64,000 bases of DNA from Actinomycetes bacterium (GTDB lineage Bacteria > Actinomycetota > Acidimicrobiia > Acidimicrobiales > Acidimicrobiaceae), in NCBI GenBank assembly GCA_021786375.1, contig JAJYNL010000014.1:28936-92935 (forward strand). The letters run 5' to 3'. The position numbers and the translations under genes were made by a program. This document shows, one piece after another, positions 47,303 to 57,698 of this stretch; position 1 is the first letter of the stretch; the number at the start of each line of letters is the position of its first letter. The notes beneath the pieces are model-generated. The model did no database searches. It was given only the letters and a program-made list of their open reading frames with translations, and had not been told where the DNA came from.

Positions 47303-47812
47303 TTGACCGAAGACAACCAGCGCTCCAAGGGCGGCGAGCAAGACGGGACCCAGGCTGAGAGGCCTTTCGCGCTGCTTGCACGCTTCTCCGCTGTCGTCAG
47401 GTACCTTCGACGCCATGCGGACTCCAAGGGCATTCGAAGCGAGCCGGAACTGTCTCCGCGCCAGCTCATGATGCTCTCCCACGTAGTAATGCTGTCTCCA
47501 GTGTCCGTCTCCGATCTCGCCCAGCAGATGCACATGTCCCTGGCCACAGCCTCCCAGATGCTGACCGGCCTGGCACAGGCCGGCTTCGTTGAGCGACACG
47601 AGGACCCGGCCGACCACAGACGGACCCTCATCACCCTCTCCCCCCACGGCACCACTGCCGCCGAGAAGCTTCATGAAGCGATGCTGCCTCTCGATGAAGC
47701 GATCGCCGCAGTGGGAGACGAGTCATTTGCCCACCTGCTTGCGACTCTTGACGCGATCATCGGCCGCCTCTCGGAACTGGAAGGGACAGACGGCCCCGAC
47801 AAGCACTGCTAG
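47303..47812 (+). CDS. MarR-family transcription regulator
   Basis: 169 residues. A winged HTH covers about 50-130 (SVSDLAQQMHMSLATASQML, then the wing ERHEDPADHRRTLITLS). It likely represses the MMPL exporter 33 bp downstream in the same operon, and perhaps the divergent nitroreductase, being released by a small ligand. The start is TTG at 47303. Confidence 0.9.
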   Translation: MTEDNQRSKGGEQDGTQAERPFALLARFSAVVRYLRRHADSKGIRSEPELSPRQLMMLSHVVMLSPVSVSDLAQQMHMSLATASQMLTGLAQAGFVERHEDPADHRRTLITLSPHGTTAAEKLHEAMLPLDEAIAAVGDESFAHLLATLDAIIGRLSELEGTDGPDKHC

Positions 47813-47845
47813 ATGCGCCTCACCCATCAAGGAAGGTAACAATCC

Positions 47846-50164
47846 GTGTCAAACTTCTTCCAGCATCTCGGCCGCGTCGTGGTCAAGTTCAGGTGGCCGA
47901 TCATTGCCATCTGGGTCGTGCTCACAATTGCCTCCGTCGCGTTCCTGCCTTCGCTTTCGAGCGTGGTCAAGAACGATAACCGGGCATTCCTCCCTGCCAA
48001 TGCTCCGTCCATCAAAGCGGCCGACCTTGCCTCCCCTTTTCAAAACGTCAACAACGCCCAGGTTGTACTGGTGGCTCAAACCAGCAGATCGGCGCTGACT
48101 CCGGCGGACAAACAGGCCTATACACAAGTGGCGGCGGCGATCGCCAAGGTCCCGACGGTGATCTCGGTGAAGATCGCGGGCCTATCTCCTGATCAGCGCG
48201 CCATCCAGAGCTCCATCATCTCAAGGGCGAATCCATTCGCCAGCACAGGCGTGACCACACTGGTATCCGACCTCCGTTCCGCCATCGCATCGGTCCCCAA
48301 GCCTGCCGACCTCTCGGTCCACCTGGCGGGACAGTTGGCCACCTCGGTGGATTCCAACGCGGGTAACGCCACGGGTCCGGGAAAGGCGCAGAACTACTCC
48401 ATAATTCTGGTCATCGTGGTCCTGCTCCTTGTGTTCAGAGCCCTTCTCGCCCCCCTGGTCACCCTGTTGCCGGCCGTCTTCGTCGTGATCGCCGGAGGCC
48501 CAGTGGTGGCGGAGGCCTCCAAAGCCGGGTTCACCGTGTCGTTCGTTACGGAGCTGCTTTTCATCATCCTCATCATCGGAGCAGGAACCGACTACGGCCT
48601 CTTCCTAGTCTTCCGCGTACGTGAGGAATTGCGTAGGGGTAGAGGGCCGAAGGAGTCGGTCGCCTTCGCCCTCGCCAAGGTCGGTGAGTCGATCACCTTC
48701 TCGGCGGCGACTGTCATCGCCGCACTGTTGTCTTTGACCACGGCCTCGTTCGGCTTCTATAAGGGCTTGGGCTGGCCCCTGGCCATTGGCATCGCCCTCA
48801 TGCTGCTCGCGGGGCTAACGCTCCTGCCCGCGCTGCTCGCCATCCTTGGACGAGCGGTCTTCTGGCCAACCAAGACGCACCCCGGCGATGCCAAACACGG
48901 CCTTTGGGGCCGAATCGCGGCCCGCGTCGTTGGCAAGCCGCGCACCACGCTTGCCTTCGGCATTATTCTCTTCGGCGCTCTCTCCCTTGCATCGCTCGGT
49001 AACTCGCCGGCTGGATTCGTCGGAACCACCAACTCCCCCAAGGGCACCGACTCCTACTACGGCAACCAGATACTGGACAAGCAGTTTCCCTCGTCGAGCT
49101 TCAACCCCACAGAGGTTGTCTTCAAGTTCAACGAGCCGGTCTGGAACAACGTCTCGGGGCTGGCCTCGCTGCAAAGCGACCTGGCCTCGCAAACCGCCTT
49201 CAAGGCCGTCTTCGGACCGATGAATCCCCTCACGACTCCACTTACGAGTACTCAGCTCTCCCAGCTGCACTCGCTGTTAGGCGCACCAAACGACCTGCCG
49301 GCCGCTGAGCCCGCCAACCTGACCATCCCGCCACGCATATACCAGGCCTATCGCGCTGAGTTCCAATTCATCTCCCAGGACGGGAAAACCGTCCTCTTCG
49401 CCACAGCGCTGAAGGCTGGAGACGCCGCCTCGACCGCGGCCTTGAACGCCACGCCAACCGTACGCGCACAAGTCGCCAGCGTGGCACGCACCCACGGCGC
49501 ACTGGACTACGGCGTCGCCGGGGAGGCGGCAGCGGCGTACGACATCTCGTCGAGTTCGAACTCGGACCTGGTGAAGATCGTCCCCGTGGTCGTGCTGATC
49601 ATCGGATTGCTGCTCGCCCTGGTCCTCCGTTCGGCAGTAGCTCCTCTATATCTGATGATCTCGGTGGTGCTTTCCTACCTGGCGGCACTCGGAGCAGACG
49701 TAATCGTTTTCATATTCTTCCGCGGTGACAGCGGCCTCAACTTCGTCTTGCCGTTCCTACTCTTCCTGTTCCTCCTGGCATTGGGCGAGGACTACAACAT
49801 CCTCGTCATGACCAGGATCAGGGAGGAGGCACAGCATCGCGACCTTCGCTCGGCGGTGAGGCTGGCGCTAAGCGCGACCGGCTCGACCGTCACCTCTGCC
49901 GGAGTGGTGCTTGCAGGCAGCTTCGCGGTGCTGGCGCTCGCCTCGTTGGGAAACAGCCAGGTGGAGGAGATCGGCTTCGGCTTGGCGCTTGGAATCCTGA
50001 TGGACACCTTCCTGGTTCGCACTCTCCTGGTGCCCTCCACCGTGGCCTTGTTGGGGCGATGGAACTGGTGGCCGTCACGACTCTCTCACGAAACCCACAC
50101 AGACGAGGAGGCCACGGCTTGGGAGGCCGAGCAAGATGAGCTTGCCGCCGCCGACCAGGACTAA
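47846..50164 (+). CDS. MMPL-family RND transporter
   Basis: 772 residues, two repeats, each with one helix, a large outside loop and five helices (12 in all). GTDYGLFLVFRVREEL and GEDYNILVMTRIREEA are the paired MMPL signatures with the proton-relay Asp/Tyr in helices 4 and 10. It exports lipids or drugs by proton exchange. The start is GTG at 47846 with AAGGAAGG upstream. The marR gene precedes it by 33 bp, suggesting ligand-induced efflux. Confidence 0.92.
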   Translation: MSNFFQHLGRVVVKFRWPIIAIWVVLTIASVAFLPSLSSVVKNDNRAFLPANAPSIKAADLASPFQNVNNAQVVLVAQTSRSALTPADKQAYTQVAAAIAKVPTVISVKIAGLSPDQRAIQSSIISRANPFASTGVTTLVSDLRSAIASVPKPADLSVHLAGQLATSVDSNAGNATGPGKAQNYSIILVIVVLLLVFRALLAPLVTLLPAVFVVIAGGPVVAEASKAGFTVSFVTELLFIILIIGAGTDYGLFLVFRVREELRRGRGPKESVAFALAKVGESITFSAATVIAALLSLTTASFGFYKGLGWPLAIGIALMLLAGLTLLPALLAILGRAVFWPTKTHPGDAKHGLWGRIAARVVGKPRTTLAFGIILFGALSLASLGNSPAGFVGTTNSPKGTDSYYGNQILDKQFPSSSFNPTEVVFKFNEPVWNNVSGLASLQSDLASQTAFKAVFGPMNPLTTPLTSTQLSQLHSLLGAPNDLPAAEPANLTIPPRIYQAYRAEFQFISQDGKTVLFATALKAGDAASTAALNATPTVRAQVASVARTHGALDYGVAGEAAAAYDISSSSNSDLVKIVPVVVLIIGLLLALVLRSAVAPLYLMISVVLSYLAALGADVIVFIFFRGDSGLNFVLPFLLFLFLLALGEDYNILVMTRIREEAQHRDLRSAVRLALSATGSTVTSAGVVLAGSFAVLALASLGNSQVEEIGFGLALGILMDTFLVRTLLVPSTVALLGRWNWWPSRLSHETHTDEEATAWEAEQDELAAADQD

Positions 50165-50294
50165 TGAACGTGAGGTCGGCCGTTGCGACCGGGGTTGGAA
50201 AACGCTCCGCCTAGGGTCATATTTTGTCTCGACGGGACCGCCACCTAAGAAGGAGTAGCCCACGAGTTCCCCATCAGCCGAGAAGGAGGCGCTC

Positions 50295-51077
50295 TTGAGC
50301 GGAAGGGTCACCACACGCGTGAGCGGAGCGATCGGCGAGATCGTCATCTCAAACAGCGAGCACAAGAACGCCATGACCACGGAAATGTGGCGCCAGCTGC
50401 GTTCGGCGGCAGAGGAGATGCACGCGAACGACTACGTCCGTGTCGTGGTGGTCCACGGAGCAGAAGGCACCTTCGTCGCCGGAGCCGACATCGACGAGTT
50501 CCGCACGATGCGCCAGGTCGGCGAGACGGCCGTCGAATACGACCGGATAACCGAGGACGCCCTGGTTGCGCTGGCCACAATGCCGAAGCCGACCGTTGCC
50601 GCGATCGAGGGCTATTGCATCGGAGGCGGAGTCTCGATCGCGGTTGCCTGCGACTTCCAGGTGGCCGACGCCGTGGCCAAGTTCCAGATTCCGGCTGCAA
50701 GACTTGGCATCAGCTACCCGCTGGGCTCGCTTCGCCGGCTGGTAGCCCAAGTGGGTGCAGCCGCGGCCAAGCGCATGATATTCACGGCGTCAATGCTCGA
50801 TGCCGCCGCGGCACTGGACGCCGGCCTCATTTCACAGGTGTCGGAGAGCTTGACCGACGACATAGCGGAGCTCACCATGGCGTTGGCGGAGGTGGCCCCC
50901 CTGTCGATCGCCGCAACCAAGGCGTTGGCAGACGGGCTGGCGAACCCGGCCCTCGATTATGCAGAGCTCGAGGAAGAGGCTGCTCGCCTGAGCGCCACCA
51001 CTATCGCCTCCGCTGACTACCTCGAGGCGCTTGACGCCTTCGACGAAAAGCGCAAGCCGAACTTCCAGGGCCGCTAA
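50295..51077 (+). CDS. Enoyl-CoA hydratase/isomerase family protein
   Basis: 260 residues, crotonase fold. The first oxyanion-hole segment is FVAGADIDEF and the second GYCIGGGVSIAVACDFQVA. The usual catalytic Glu of the PE-x-x-LG segment is replaced by Ala-Arg (PAARLGISYPLG), so hydratase chemistry may be altered; another crotonase reaction is possible. The start is TTG at 50295 with AAGGAGG 5 nt upstream. It converges on the MatB-like ligase with a 4-bp gap. Confidence 0.88.
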   Translation: MSGRVTTRVSGAIGEIVISNSEHKNAMTTEMWRQLRSAAEEMHANDYVRVVVVHGAEGTFVAGADIDEFRTMRQVGETAVEYDRITEDALVALATMPKPTVAAIEGYCIGGGVSIAVACDFQVADAVAKFQIPAARLGISYPLGSLRRLVAQVGAAAAKRMIFTASMLDAAAALDAGLISQVSESLTDDIAELTMALAEVAPLSIAATKALADGLANPALDYAELEEEAARLSATTIASADYLEALDAFDEKRKPNFQGR

Positions 51078-51081
51078 ACCG

Positions 51082-52668
51082 TCATCCTTCTGCAGCCATA
51101 CGCCGCAGCTCGTAAGCGAGCACCTTCCCCATCGCATTGCGGGGAAGCGCCTCGACCGGGATAATCCGCTTGGGCACCTTGTACGGCGCTAGGAGCTTGC
51201 CTGAGAACGCACGCAGCGCGTCGGCATCCAGTTCACCTTCGGCCGACGGCACCACGAAGGCGACAACCTCCTCGCCCCAGCGGTCGGACTGGACGCCCAC
51301 TACCGCGGCATCGGCCACGGAAGGATGCTCGCGTAACTGATCCTCCACCTCGCGCGGATAGACGTTGAAACCCCCGCTTATGATCAGATCGCTGGAACGT
51401 CCGTCTATGCGCAGGTACCCATCGGCATCAACGCTGCCCATGTCACCGGTCCGGAACCATCCTCCATCGAAGCGCTCGTTGGTGGCCCCGGGATTGCCGA
51501 GATAACCCGCGAAGACGTTTTCTCCTCGGACCAGGATCTCTCCTGTGGAATCGATCGCGACCTCGACTCCCGGCAAGGGCAGGCCGACGGTTCCCGGCTT
51601 GCGCAGTCCCTCGTAGGGATTGGAGACGTTCATTGCGGTCTCGCTCATTCCATAACGCTCCACAGGCGCTGCCCCCACCTGCGACCGTATCCGCTCGAAA
51701 AGAGCGGGGGGCAGCGGCGCCGAGCCGCTGACCATCAGGCGCAGGCGGGCAAAATCGGCGAATCCGGGCTCATCCACCAGCCGCCTGTACATGGCCGGCA
51801 CGCCGAAGAACATCGTCGCGCGCTCCTGGCTGATTGCCGCAGCCAGAGCAGCGGGCTCGAAGCGGGGGAAAAGCACCACCGCGTTACCCATGAAGAGCGA
51901 GCCGATCAGCCCTACACCAAGGCCGTGCATATGAAAGAGCGGGAGGCAGAGGAGAAGCCGATCTTCGGCGCTCCATCTCCAGGCGAGGGCCACAGATCGC
52001 GCCGAAGCTAGTAGGTTTCCGTGCGTCAGCAGTGCACCCTTGGGCGCGCCGGTAGTACCGGAGGTGTATGCGATCATTGCGGGCCAGGATCGCCCCGAGG
52101 CTCTGGAGCCACCTCGCCAGTCGTCGCCCCGTTCAGCAGACCGTCTCAGGGAAAGGACGCGGATAGGGACTTCGGGGCGCGGCAGGTCGGACCCTGGTCC
52201 GTCAATCGGCTCCGGCGGAGGTGCGGAGGAGGCCAGGGCCTCCACTCGTACGAGGAGGTCCTCATCGCACAGGATCGCGCTCGGGCGCGAGTCTTTGATG
52301 ACGTGCTCGAACTCCCGATCCGAATACGCGGGGTTGGCAGCCACGAGTACGGCGCCGGCCAGGAAGACACCAACCACCGCCGCGGCAAGGTCGGCGCTGT
52401 TCCCGCCGGTGAGAACCACGCGGCTACCCGGGACCACGCCGGAGGCGGCAAGCGCCGATGCAAACCGGCGAGCACGGTCGAGGAATTCCCGACCGCTTAG
52501 CCAATCGCCCGTCGTCTCGCGCAGGAATGGCCTGCCACCGAGCTCTTCGAGCGAGATCTCCGCAACTGTGCCAAGGTCGCCCACGTTGGGCAAGCGGTCG
52601 GCAGCCGGCAGGTTGGCCCCGAGATGGGCCTGCCATCCCGGGGCAAAGGTGAGAGAGGAGGCTTTCAC
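51082..52668 (-). CDS. AMP-forming acyl-CoA synthetase, MatB (malonyl-CoA synthetase)-like
   Basis: 528 residues. The P-loop AYTSGTTGAPKGALLTHGNL, RYGMSETAMNVSNPYEG...PGTVGLPLPGVEV, GWFRTGD and the catalytic Lys in AMGKVLAYELRR are all seen. The YGM-x-ET-x-MN-x-SNPY stretch is like malonyl-CoA ligase MatB, so a small dicarboxylate is the likely substrate, though close relatives differ. GTG start at 52668. Lies 11 bp downstream of the class III aminotransferase on the same strand. Confidence 0.83.
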   Translation of the reverse strand: MKASSLTFAPGWQAHLGANLPAADRLPNVGDLGTVAEISLEELGGRPFLRETTGDWLSGREFLDRARRFASALAASGVVPGSRVVLTGGNSADLAAAVVGVFLAGAVLVAANPAYSDREFEHVIKDSRPSAILCDEDLLVRVEALASSAPPPEPIDGPGSDLPRPEVPIRVLSLRRSAERGDDWRGGSRASGRSWPAMIAYTSGTTGAPKGALLTHGNLLASARSVALAWRWSAEDRLLLCLPLFHMHGLGVGLIGSLFMGNAVVLFPRFEPAALAAAISQERATMFFGVPAMYRRLVDEPGFADFARLRLMVSGSAPLPPALFERIRSQVGAAPVERYGMSETAMNVSNPYEGLRKPGTVGLPLPGVEVAIDSTGEILVRGENVFAGYLGNPGATNERFDGGWFRTGDMGSVDADGYLRIDGRSSDLIISGGFNVYPREVEDQLREHPSVADAAVVGVQSDRWGEEVVAFVVPSAEGELDADALRAFSGKLLAPYKVPKRIIPVEALPRNAMGKVLAYELRRMAAEG

Positions 52669-52679
52669 GACCTCACAGG

Positions 52680-54068
52680 CTAGAGCTCTCGGTAAGCTTC
52701 TTCGAGCACCATCCGCAGGATGCCCACGATCTCGTCGAACTGCTCCACACCCGCCACCAGGGGAGGCGATAGCTGGATAACGGGATCTCCCCGGTCATCG
52801 GCTCTGCAGATAAGCCCCTCTTCGAAGAGGCGTGGGGTGAGCAGCCCGCGGAGCAGGCGCTCGGACTCGTCGTCGTTGAAGGTTTCGCGCGTTGCCTTAT
52901 CCTTCACGAGCTCGATTCCATAGAAGTACCCGGCGCCGCGCACCTCGCCGACGATAGGGAGGTCAAGGAGCGAGTCAAGGCGGGAACGGAACGCCGCCTC
53001 GTTCTGCTGCACGTGTCCCAGCAGGTTCTCGCGTTCGAAGATGTCGAGGTTGGCCAATGCGACGGCCGCCGAGACCGGATGACCGGCGAAGGTGTACCCA
53101 TGAAGGAAGGTGTTGGTCTCCTTGAGGAACGGCTCCACCAGGCGATCAGAAGCAATGAGGGCACCTATAGGCGAATAGCCCGAGGTCATGCCCTTCGCGA
53201 CGGTGATCATGTCCGGCTGGTATCCGTAACGCTCCGAGCCGAAGTAGTAGCCGAGCCGGCCAAATGCGCAAATCACCTCGTCCGAGATAAGCAGCACATC
53301 ATACTTGTCGCAGATCTGACGCACCCGCTGGAAGTAACCCTCAGGTGGGGTAAAGCAACCGCCGGAGTTTTGCACCGGCTCCAGGAAGACCGCGGCGACC
53401 GTGTCCGCCCCCTCGTAGTTGATCATCCGCTCGATGTCGTCGGCGCAGTGGAGAGTGCAGGCGTCGGAGTGGGCGCAGTCCGGGCAACGGTAGCGATTCG
53501 TGTTGGCCACCTTGAAGGTGCCCGGCACCAGCGGCTCGAACGGAGCCTTGATCCCCGGAAGGCCGGTGATCGAGAGGGCTCCCATGGTGGTACCGTGATA
53601 GGCGAGGCTGCGCGAGATCACCTTGGTCTTCGACGGCTTACCCACCAACTTGAAGTACTGCCTTGCGAGCTTGAACGCCGACTCGACCGCCTCACCGCCC
53701 CCAGTGGTGAAGAAGGTGCGATTCAGATCGCCCGGGGTAAGGGATGCAAGACGCTCCGCCAGCTCAACGGCCGGAGCATGGGCGTAGCTCCATAGCGGGA
53801 AGTATGCGAGTTCACTGGCCTGCTTGGAGGCAGCCTGGGCAAGCTCGGTCCGTCCGTGACCGACCTGGACCACGAATAGACCGGCAAGACCGTCGATGTA
53901 TCTCTTCCCTCGTGAATCCCAGACATAGGGCCCCTCGCCTCGCACCATGATCGGCACGTCGGTCTCCGAATAGGAGGAGAGGCGGGTGAAGTGCATCCAA
54001 AGATGCCGTCTCGCCAACTCGCCCAGCCGGGCGGAATCGTACTGGTCGTGGTCCGTGTAATCAGTCAT
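52680..54068 (-). CDS. Class III PLP-dependent aminotransferase (putrescine/omega-amine type)
   Basis: 462 residues. TTGGGEAVESAFKLARQYF, the DEVICAFGR segment with the cofactor Asp, and the PLP Lys in TVAKGMTSGY mark an omega-transaminase. A Cys-rich insert (CPDCAHSDACTLHC, about 201-214) could bind metal. I chose the ATG at 54068, which overlaps the TGA of the upstream Lrp gene (ATGA) and has GGGG 6 nt before it. With the Lrp gene it forms an operon; diamine or beta-alanine-like amino donors are plausible. Confidence 0.87.
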   Translation of the reverse strand: MTDYTDHDQYDSARLGELARRHLWMHFTRLSSYSETDVPIMVRGEGPYVWDSRGKRYIDGLAGLFVVQVGHGRTELAQAASKQASELAYFPLWSYAHAPAVELAERLASLTPGDLNRTFFTTGGGEAVESAFKLARQYFKLVGKPSKTKVISRSLAYHGTTMGALSITGLPGIKAPFEPLVPGTFKVANTNRYRCPDCAHSDACTLHCADDIERMINYEGADTVAAVFLEPVQNSGGCFTPPEGYFQRVRQICDKYDVLLISDEVICAFGRLGYYFGSERYGYQPDMITVAKGMTSGYSPIGALIASDRLVEPFLKETNTFLHGYTFAGHPVSAAVALANLDIFERENLLGHVQQNEAAFRSRLDSLLDLPIVGEVRGAGYFYGIELVKDKATRETFNDDESERLLRGLLTPRLFEEGLICRADDRGDPVIQLSPPLVAGVEQFDEIVGILRMVLEEAYREL

Positions 54069-54604
54069 CTTGTACCCCATGAATATGTTTGCTTCTCAAG
54101 CCTCAGGTAAACGAAAGTCTCGATATCGGTCACACCCTCGACCTTGCGCAACCCCTCGTTGAGGAGCTGCAGTAGATGCGAATCGTTCTCGCACACCACC
54201 TCTGCCAGCAGGTCGTATCGTCCGGCGCAGATCACGACGTAATCCACCTCTTCGAAGGCGGTAATCGCCTCGGCTACCACCCTGAGGTCGCCGGTCGCCT
54301 TGATTCCCAGCATCGCCTGGCGCAGGAAGCCGGTCGAGAGCGGATCCGTCACCGCGACAATCTGCATCACTCCCTGATCGATCAAGCGCTGGACACGTTG
54401 TCGAACAGCCGCCTCCGAAAGCCCGACGTCCTTCGCCAGCGCCGCATACGAGCTGCGGCCGTCTCGTTGGAGCAGCTCGATCAGCGCCTTGGACTTTTCG
54501 TCGAGGTTTATTACATGCCGATCGTCCTCTTGAGCGAAGTGGCGTCGCAGCCCGATGCCGCCACCGCCCCCTCTCAAAGGCCGCAGGGCCCTATCCTTGT
54601 CCAT
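54065..54604 (-). CDS. Lrp/AsnC-family transcription regulator
   Basis: 179 residues. The HTH (about 40-85, LDEKSKALIELLQRDGRSSYAALAKDVGLS) is followed by the RAM ligand-binding domain (about 100-175). The first 33 residues are a non-conserved Gly/Arg-rich extension, but no later start codon exists before the HTH. The ATG at 54604 has GGTGG 5 nt upstream. It overlaps the aminotransferase gene by 4 nt and probably regulates it in response to an amino acid. Confidence 0.87.
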   Translation of the reverse strand: MDKDRALRPLRGGGGGIGLRRHFAQEDDRHVINLDEKSKALIELLQRDGRSSYAALAKDVGLSEAAVRQRVQRLIDQGVMQIVAVTDPLSTGFLRQAMLGIKATGDLRVVAEAITAFEEVDYVVICAGRYDLLAEVVCENDSHLLQLLNEGLRKVEGVTDIETFVYLRLEKQTYSWGTR

Positions 54605-54901
54605 ATGGTCCACCGAATTCGTTGATCATCGCAGATCGGCACCCCCCAGTTCGCCGCAATGCGGCCGCGGCGCGCTCGACGCCCCCCGCACGGTGTAATT
54701 TACGTGAAATACTAGCCCCAACGACTAATTCATGCAATTCATTCGGCCACTTTCTGGTGAATCCGAACTCTATAGGCCAGATTATTGCGATTTCCCTCGC
54801 TTCGCGCGCGTTCGCACCAGTGATTGCCGTAGAGTGTGCTTCCAGAGCGCGTGAATTCTCAGTCCGCGCATGGAAAGAGAGGGCAATCCTCCGGGGTACC
54901 T
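54605..54901. promoter_or_regulatory. Divergent control region, Lrp gene and saccharopine-dehydrogenase-like gene
   Basis: 297 bp with no supportable gene. ATTT-N5-AAAT (54698-54710) is an AT-rich inverted repeat of the sort Lrp proteins bind, set in an AT-rich patch (about 54695-54790). The left part is GC-rich. Confidence 0.45.
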
Positions 54902-56116
54902 ATGCGAGTACTGGTCATTGGCGCAGGAGGTGTGGGCGAAGCTGCCGTCAAGATCGCGGCACGCTCGAAGGCGTTCTCGGCGATATGCGTAGCCGACCTG
55001 GACCAAGCAAAGGCGCAAGCCGCCGCTGTGGCAGCCAAGGGAGAACTCAAGGTGAGCTCGGCCCAAGTGGACGCCTCTTCAACCAACTCAGTCATCGCAC
55101 TGGCCTCCGTCTTCAGGCCCGATGCCGTTCTCAATGCCTGCGACCCCCGCTTCGTCGAGCCGATCTTCGACGCGGCCTTGGCCGTGGGCTGCATCTACCT
55201 GGACATGGCAATGTCGCTTTCCAGGCCACATCCGGACGACCCCTACGGGAAGACCGGCGTCATGCTCGGAGACTACCAGTTCGCCAAGGCTGCGGAATGG
55301 GAGGCCAAGGGCCTTCTCGCCCTGGTGGGGATCGGGGTCGAGCCCGGGCTTAGCGACATCTTCGCGGCCTATGCGCAAAAGCACTTGTTCAGCCGCATAG
55401 ACGAAGTGGGGGTCCGCGACGGTGCGAACCTGGCGGTCGAAGGGTACGACTTCGCTCCGACCTTTTCCATCTGGACCACCATCGAAGAGTGCCTGAACCC
55501 GCCGCTCATCTACGAGAAGGACAAGGGCTGGTATGTGACCGAGCCGTTCAGCGAAGGGGAGGTCTTCGACTTTCCCGAAGGCATCGGCCCTCTCGAGTGC
55601 GTGAACGTCGAGCACGAAGAGGTCGTGCTCATTCCACGCTGGATCGATGCCGGCCGGGTTACCTTCAAGTACGGGCTCGGTGAGGAATTCATCGGCGTGC
55701 TGAAGACGCTGCACAAGCTCGGGCTCGACTCCACCAGGGAGATCGAGGTCGGTAAGGTGCGTGTCGCCCCCCGCGATGTCGTGGCGGCTGCGCTCCCCGA
55801 TCCGGCCAAGCTTGGCCCGATTATGACGGGCAAGACCTGCGCGGGCACCTGGGCAAAGGGGCTTTCCAAGGACGGGCGGCCGAGGGCGGTCTACATCTAC
55901 CACGTCGTGGACAACGTCGAGACCATGTCTGAGTGGGGATCCCAGGCGGTCGTGTGGCAGACCGCCCTCAACCCGGTCATTGCTCTCGAATTGATCGCCT
56001 CCGGCACCTGGTCCGCTGTCGGCGTCCTGGGACCCGAAGCCTTCGACCCGGACCCATTCATGGAGGCGCTGATCGCACGCGGTTCGCCCTATGGCATCCG
56101 TGAAGAGCAGGCCTGA
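54902..56116 (+). CDS. Saccharopine dehydrogenase-family oxidoreductase
   Basis: 404 residues. An N-terminal NAD(P) Rossmann motif VLVIGAGGVGEAAVKIAA is followed by the saccharopine-dehydrogenase-like C domain (GIGVEPGLSDIFAAYA). Members include lysine 6-dehydrogenase, carboxynorspermidine dehydrogenase and saccharopine reductase; lysine or an amine is a reasonable substrate in this neighbourhood. I chose the ATG at 54902 because the domain starts at once; the longer frame adds 22 unconserved residues. An aldehyde dehydrogenase follows 128 bp later. Confidence 0.86.
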   Translation: MRVLVIGAGGVGEAAVKIAARSKAFSAICVADLDQAKAQAAAVAAKGELKVSSAQVDASSTNSVIALASVFRPDAVLNACDPRFVEPIFDAALAVGCIYLDMAMSLSRPHPDDPYGKTGVMLGDYQFAKAAEWEAKGLLALVGIGVEPGLSDIFAAYAQKHLFSRIDEVGVRDGANLAVEGYDFAPTFSIWTTIEECLNPPLIYEKDKGWYVTEPFSEGEVFDFPEGIGPLECVNVEHEEVVLIPRWIDAGRVTFKYGLGEEFIGVLKTLHKLGLDSTREIEVGKVRVAPRDVVAAALPDPAKLGPIMTGKTCAGTWAKGLSKDGRPRAVYIYHVVDNVETMSEWGSQAVVWQTALNPVIALELIASGTWSAVGVLGPEAFDPDPFMEALIARGSPYGIREEQA

Positions 56117-56244
56117 GCAATAATTAGCGAGGGCGCATTTGTCGCGGAATACAATAATGGCAGGCGGAATCGCCCTCCCTCCTTACACTTGGCCCGCGGC
56201 GACATGCGACAATCTGAAGACCGCAAACTGAGCAAGGAGTTCAT

Positions 56245-57681
56245 ATGAGCGATACAAAGTCGCAAGCTCTCAACTTCATCGACGGCGAGGAGGTTCCCGC
56301 CAAGTCCGGTGCGACCACCGATATAATCGACCCCTCCACCGGTGAGGTATACGCAACAGCGGCGCTTTCCGGCGCCGAGGACATCGCCGCGGCGACCGCG
56401 GCGGCGGCACGCGCCTTCGAGAGTTGGGGAAACACCACTCCGTCTGAGCGCTCACTTGCACTCCTTCGGATTGCCGACGCCATCGAGGAGCACGCCGAGG
56501 AACTGGTGGCCATCGAGTCCCGCAACACCGGCAAGCCCATCGGACTCACCCTCGCGGAGGAGATCCCCCCGATGGTCGACCAAATCCGCTTTTTTGCAGC
56601 CGCGGCGCGAAACATTGAAGGCAAGAGCGCCGGCGAGTATATGCATGACCACACCTCCTTCATCCGCCGGGAGCCGATCGGCGTATGCGCCGCAGTCACC
56701 CCGTGGAACTACCCCATGATGATGGCGGTCTGGAAGTGGGCACCCGCCCTCGCGGCCGGCAATACGATGGTCCTCAAGCCATCGGACACCACGCCGATGT
56801 CGATGATCTACATGGCCAACCTGATGCAGGAATTCCTGCCCCCTGGCGTCATCAACGTCGTCACCGGCGATCGCGACACCGGCCGTGCGCTCGTAGAGGA
56901 CCCGGTCCCCCAGATGGTGTCCATCACCGGATCGGTTAGAGCCGGCATCGAAGTGGCCACCAACGCCGCGAAGGATCTCAAGCGTGTACACCTCGAGCTT
57001 GGTGGAAACGCTCCTGTAATAGTCTTCGACGACGCCGATATCGAGAAGGCCGCCGCCGGTATCGCCGTGGCCGGTTACTTCAATGCCGGCCAGGACTGCA
57101 CCGCCGCCTCCCGCGTGCTGGTCGGACCCAAGGTTCACCGTGACTTCGTCGACGCCCTCACCGCACAGGCCAAGGCCACACGCACCGGCGCGCCCAAAGA
57201 CGACCCGGACTTCGGCCCGCTCAACAACGCCAACCAACTGGCGCGGGTCAAGGGACTCATCGAAAGGCTGCCTAGGCACGCCAAGGTGCAGACCGGTGGC
57301 GTTCAGCAGGGGCCGGCGGGCTTCTTCTTCGCTCCGACCGTCGTCTCGGATCTCCTCCAGACCGACGAGATCATCCAAAACGAGGTCTTCGGCCCGGTGA
57401 TAACGGTTCAGAAGTTCTCCGATGAAGCCGAGGCTTTGCGCTGGGCGAACGACGTCGACTACGGCCTCGCCTCTTCCGTGTGGACTCGGGACCACGGCAC
57501 CGCGATGCGAATGGCCAAGGGCCTCAACTTCGGAGCCGTGTGGATCAACACCCATATCCCGCTGGTTGCCGAGATGCCTCACGGCGGGTTCAAGCACTCC
57601 GGGTACGGCAAGGACCTGTCCATGTATGGCTTCGAGGACTACACACGCATCAAGCACGTGATGAGCTACATCGGCGAGTAG
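56245..57681 (+). CDS. Aldehyde dehydrogenase, gamma-aminobutyraldehyde type
   Basis: 478 residues. The catalytic Glu is in LELGGNAP and the catalytic Cys in [12 protein letters not shown] binding shows TPWNYP and SITGSVRAG. The pattern [13 protein letters not shown] is typical of gamma-aminobutyraldehyde/betaine aldehyde dehydrogenases. Oxidises an amino aldehyde to an amino acid such as GABA. The ATG at 56245 has AAGGAG 6 nt upstream. With gabT downstream in convergent orientation, this is a plausible putrescine-to-succinate route. Confidence 0.9.
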   Translation: MSDTKSQALNFIDGEEVPAKSGATTDIIDPSTGEVYATAALSGAEDIAAATAAAARAFESWGNTTPSERSLALLRIADAIEEHAEELVAIESRNTGKPIGLTLAEEIPPMVDQIRFFAAAARNIEGKSAGEYMHDHTSFIRREPIGVCAAVTPWNYPMMMAVWKWAPALAAGNTMVLKPSDTTPMSMIYMANLMQEFLPPGVINVVTGDRDTGRALVEDPVPQMVSITGSVRAGIEVATNAAKDLKRVHLELGGNAPVIVFDDADIEKAAAGIAVAGYFNAGQDCTAASRVLVGPKVHRDFVDALTAQAKATRTGAPKDDPDFGPLNNANQLARVKGLIERLPRHAKVQTGGVQQGPAGFFFAPTVVSDLLQTDEIIQNEVFGPVITVQKFSDEAEALRWANDVDYGLASSVWTRDHGTAMRMAKGLNFGAVWINTHIPLVAEMPHGGFKHSGYGKDLSMYGFEDYTRIKHVMSYIGE

Positions 57682-57698
57682 CCACTCGCCCGCCCCAG

